NCBI GenBank assembly: GCA_937876415.1
Contig: CALEHE010000044.1
Span: forward strand, 1 to 33,139
Reading direction: 5' to 3'
From: an uncultured Actinomycetes bacterium
Lineage (GTDB): Bacteria > Actinomycetota > Acidimicrobiia > Acidimicrobiales > Ilumatobacteraceae
DNA length: 33,139 nucleotides
Both the position numbers and the translations under genes were made by a program. Each line of letters begins with the position of its first letter. The first letter of the stretch is position 1. This document shows positions 32,728 to 33,139 of this stretch, piece after piece. The notes below the pieces were generated by a model. That model was not told where the DNA came from, searched no databases, and saw nothing but the letters and a program-made list of their open reading frames with translations.

Positions 32728-33139
32728 ATGTCAATGTTGGGTATGAGCATCTCCGACATTTCCATTAACACTCTGTCCGGTCAGCCCACGTCGCTTGGTG
32801 GCCTTGGCGCAAAAGTCATGTTGGTTGTCAATGTGGCGAGCAAGTGCGGGCTGACCCCGCAATACACCGGACTTGAGGCCCTACACGAAAAGTATGCTGG
32901 GCAAGGTTTCAGCGTGGTTGGCGTTCCGTGCAATCAGTTCATGGGCCAAGAGCCTGGCTCGCCCGAAGAGATTGCCACATTCTGTTCAACGACCTACGGC
33001 GTGACTTTCCCGTTACTCGAAAAGATTGACGTCAATGGCGACAATCGCCACCCGATCTATCAGCAACTCACCGATGTTGCAGATGCCGAAGGTGTCAGCG
33101 GCGATATCCGTTGGAACTTCGAAAAGTTCTTGGTGAATG
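32728..33139 (+). CDS. Glutathione peroxidase family thiol peroxidase (partial, cut by window end)
   Basis: The frame runs from 32728 off the right edge (137 codons visible of roughly 160). Glutathione peroxidase signatures are clear: NVASKCGLTPQY with the peroxidatic Cys (C40 from the first ATG, encoded TGC, not selenocysteine), GVPCNQFMGQEP, and WNFEKFLV with the conserved Trp/Asn. Bacterial members of this kind usually use thioredoxin and reduce hydrogen and lipid peroxides. Three in-frame starts are possible (32728, 32734, 32743); 32743 (MSISDIS) best matches the family length. There is no Shine-Dalgarno sequence before any of them, so a leaderless mRNA is possible. It is 66 bp downstream of tRNA-Pro. 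Confidence 0.93.
   Translation, partial: MSMLGMSISDISINTLSGQPTSLGGLGAKVMLVVNVASKCGLTPQYTGLEALHEKYAGQGFSVVGVPCNQFMGQEPGSPEEIATFCSTTYGVTFPLLEKIDVNGDNRHPIYQQLTDVADAEGVSGDIRWNFEKFLVN

Noticed and set aside
1..33139. Mobile elements, prophage or defence islands
   Set aside because: No transposase, integrase, phage structural, toxin-antitoxin or restriction gene was recognised, and base composition looks even throughout.

Overview
The window looks like ordinary chromosome from an actinobacterium, most likely of the Acidimicrobiia (Ilumatobacter or freshwater acIV type). No 16S gene is present, so this rests on gene content. The main signs are the chain B12-binding radical SAM protein - DUF2344 protein - RNase E/G - L21 - L27, an actinobacterial tig-clpP-clpX block, a complete rod-shape operon (mreB-mreC-mreD-mrdA-rodA, absent from mycobacteria and corynebacteria), and a roughly 50% GC composition judged by eye. 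Coding density is very high. No gap exceeds about 110 bases, and I see no insertion sequence, phage, integrase or CRISPR array.

Layout. 22-4809 (minus): a five-gene run of MoxR ATPase, CoxE-like VWA protein, histidine phosphatase, GMC flavoprotein (possibly MftG-like) and a small cysteine-rich protein. 4902-6590 (plus): murJ. 6576-8941 (minus): obg-proB. 9012-10187 (plus): dgt, sitting inside the usual rplU-rpmA-obg order. 10254-15715 (minus): radical SAM protein, DUF2344 protein, rne, rplU, rpmA. 15823-22466 (minus): ndk, mreB, mreC, mreD, mrdA, rodA. 22522-27341 (minus): tig, clpP, clpX, folC. 27441-28386 (plus): a small SH3-like hypothetical and a TetR regulator. 28402-32465 (minus): a hybrid histidine kinase overlapping a REC-EAL protein. 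32586 onward (plus): tRNA-Pro(UGG) and the start of a glutathione peroxidase gene cut by the window edge.

How the parts work together. Most genes are housekeeping: envelope growth (MurJ flippase, RodA/PBP2 polymerase pair, MreBCD scaffold), ribosome assembly and RNA processing (Obg, L21, L27, RNase E), protein folding and turnover (trigger factor, ClpP, ClpX), and nucleotide, folate and proline metabolism. The accessory parts are the MoxR/VWA/GMC run, the kinase-EAL signalling pair and the TetR gene.

The most interesting observations are: a possible start-codon-sequestering RNA switch in front of rplU; a recurrent TAnnnT box 6-9 nt before the start codon of most transcription-unit head genes, implying leaderless mRNAs; an extracytoplasmic Thr/Ser-rich insert with 15-bp tandem repeats in MreC; a His/Asp-rich tail on trigger factor; a single ClpP2-type ClpP where actinobacteria usually have two; and the operon pairing a hybrid kinase with a c-di-GMP phosphodiesterase. 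I did not find a clearly new defence or mobile system.
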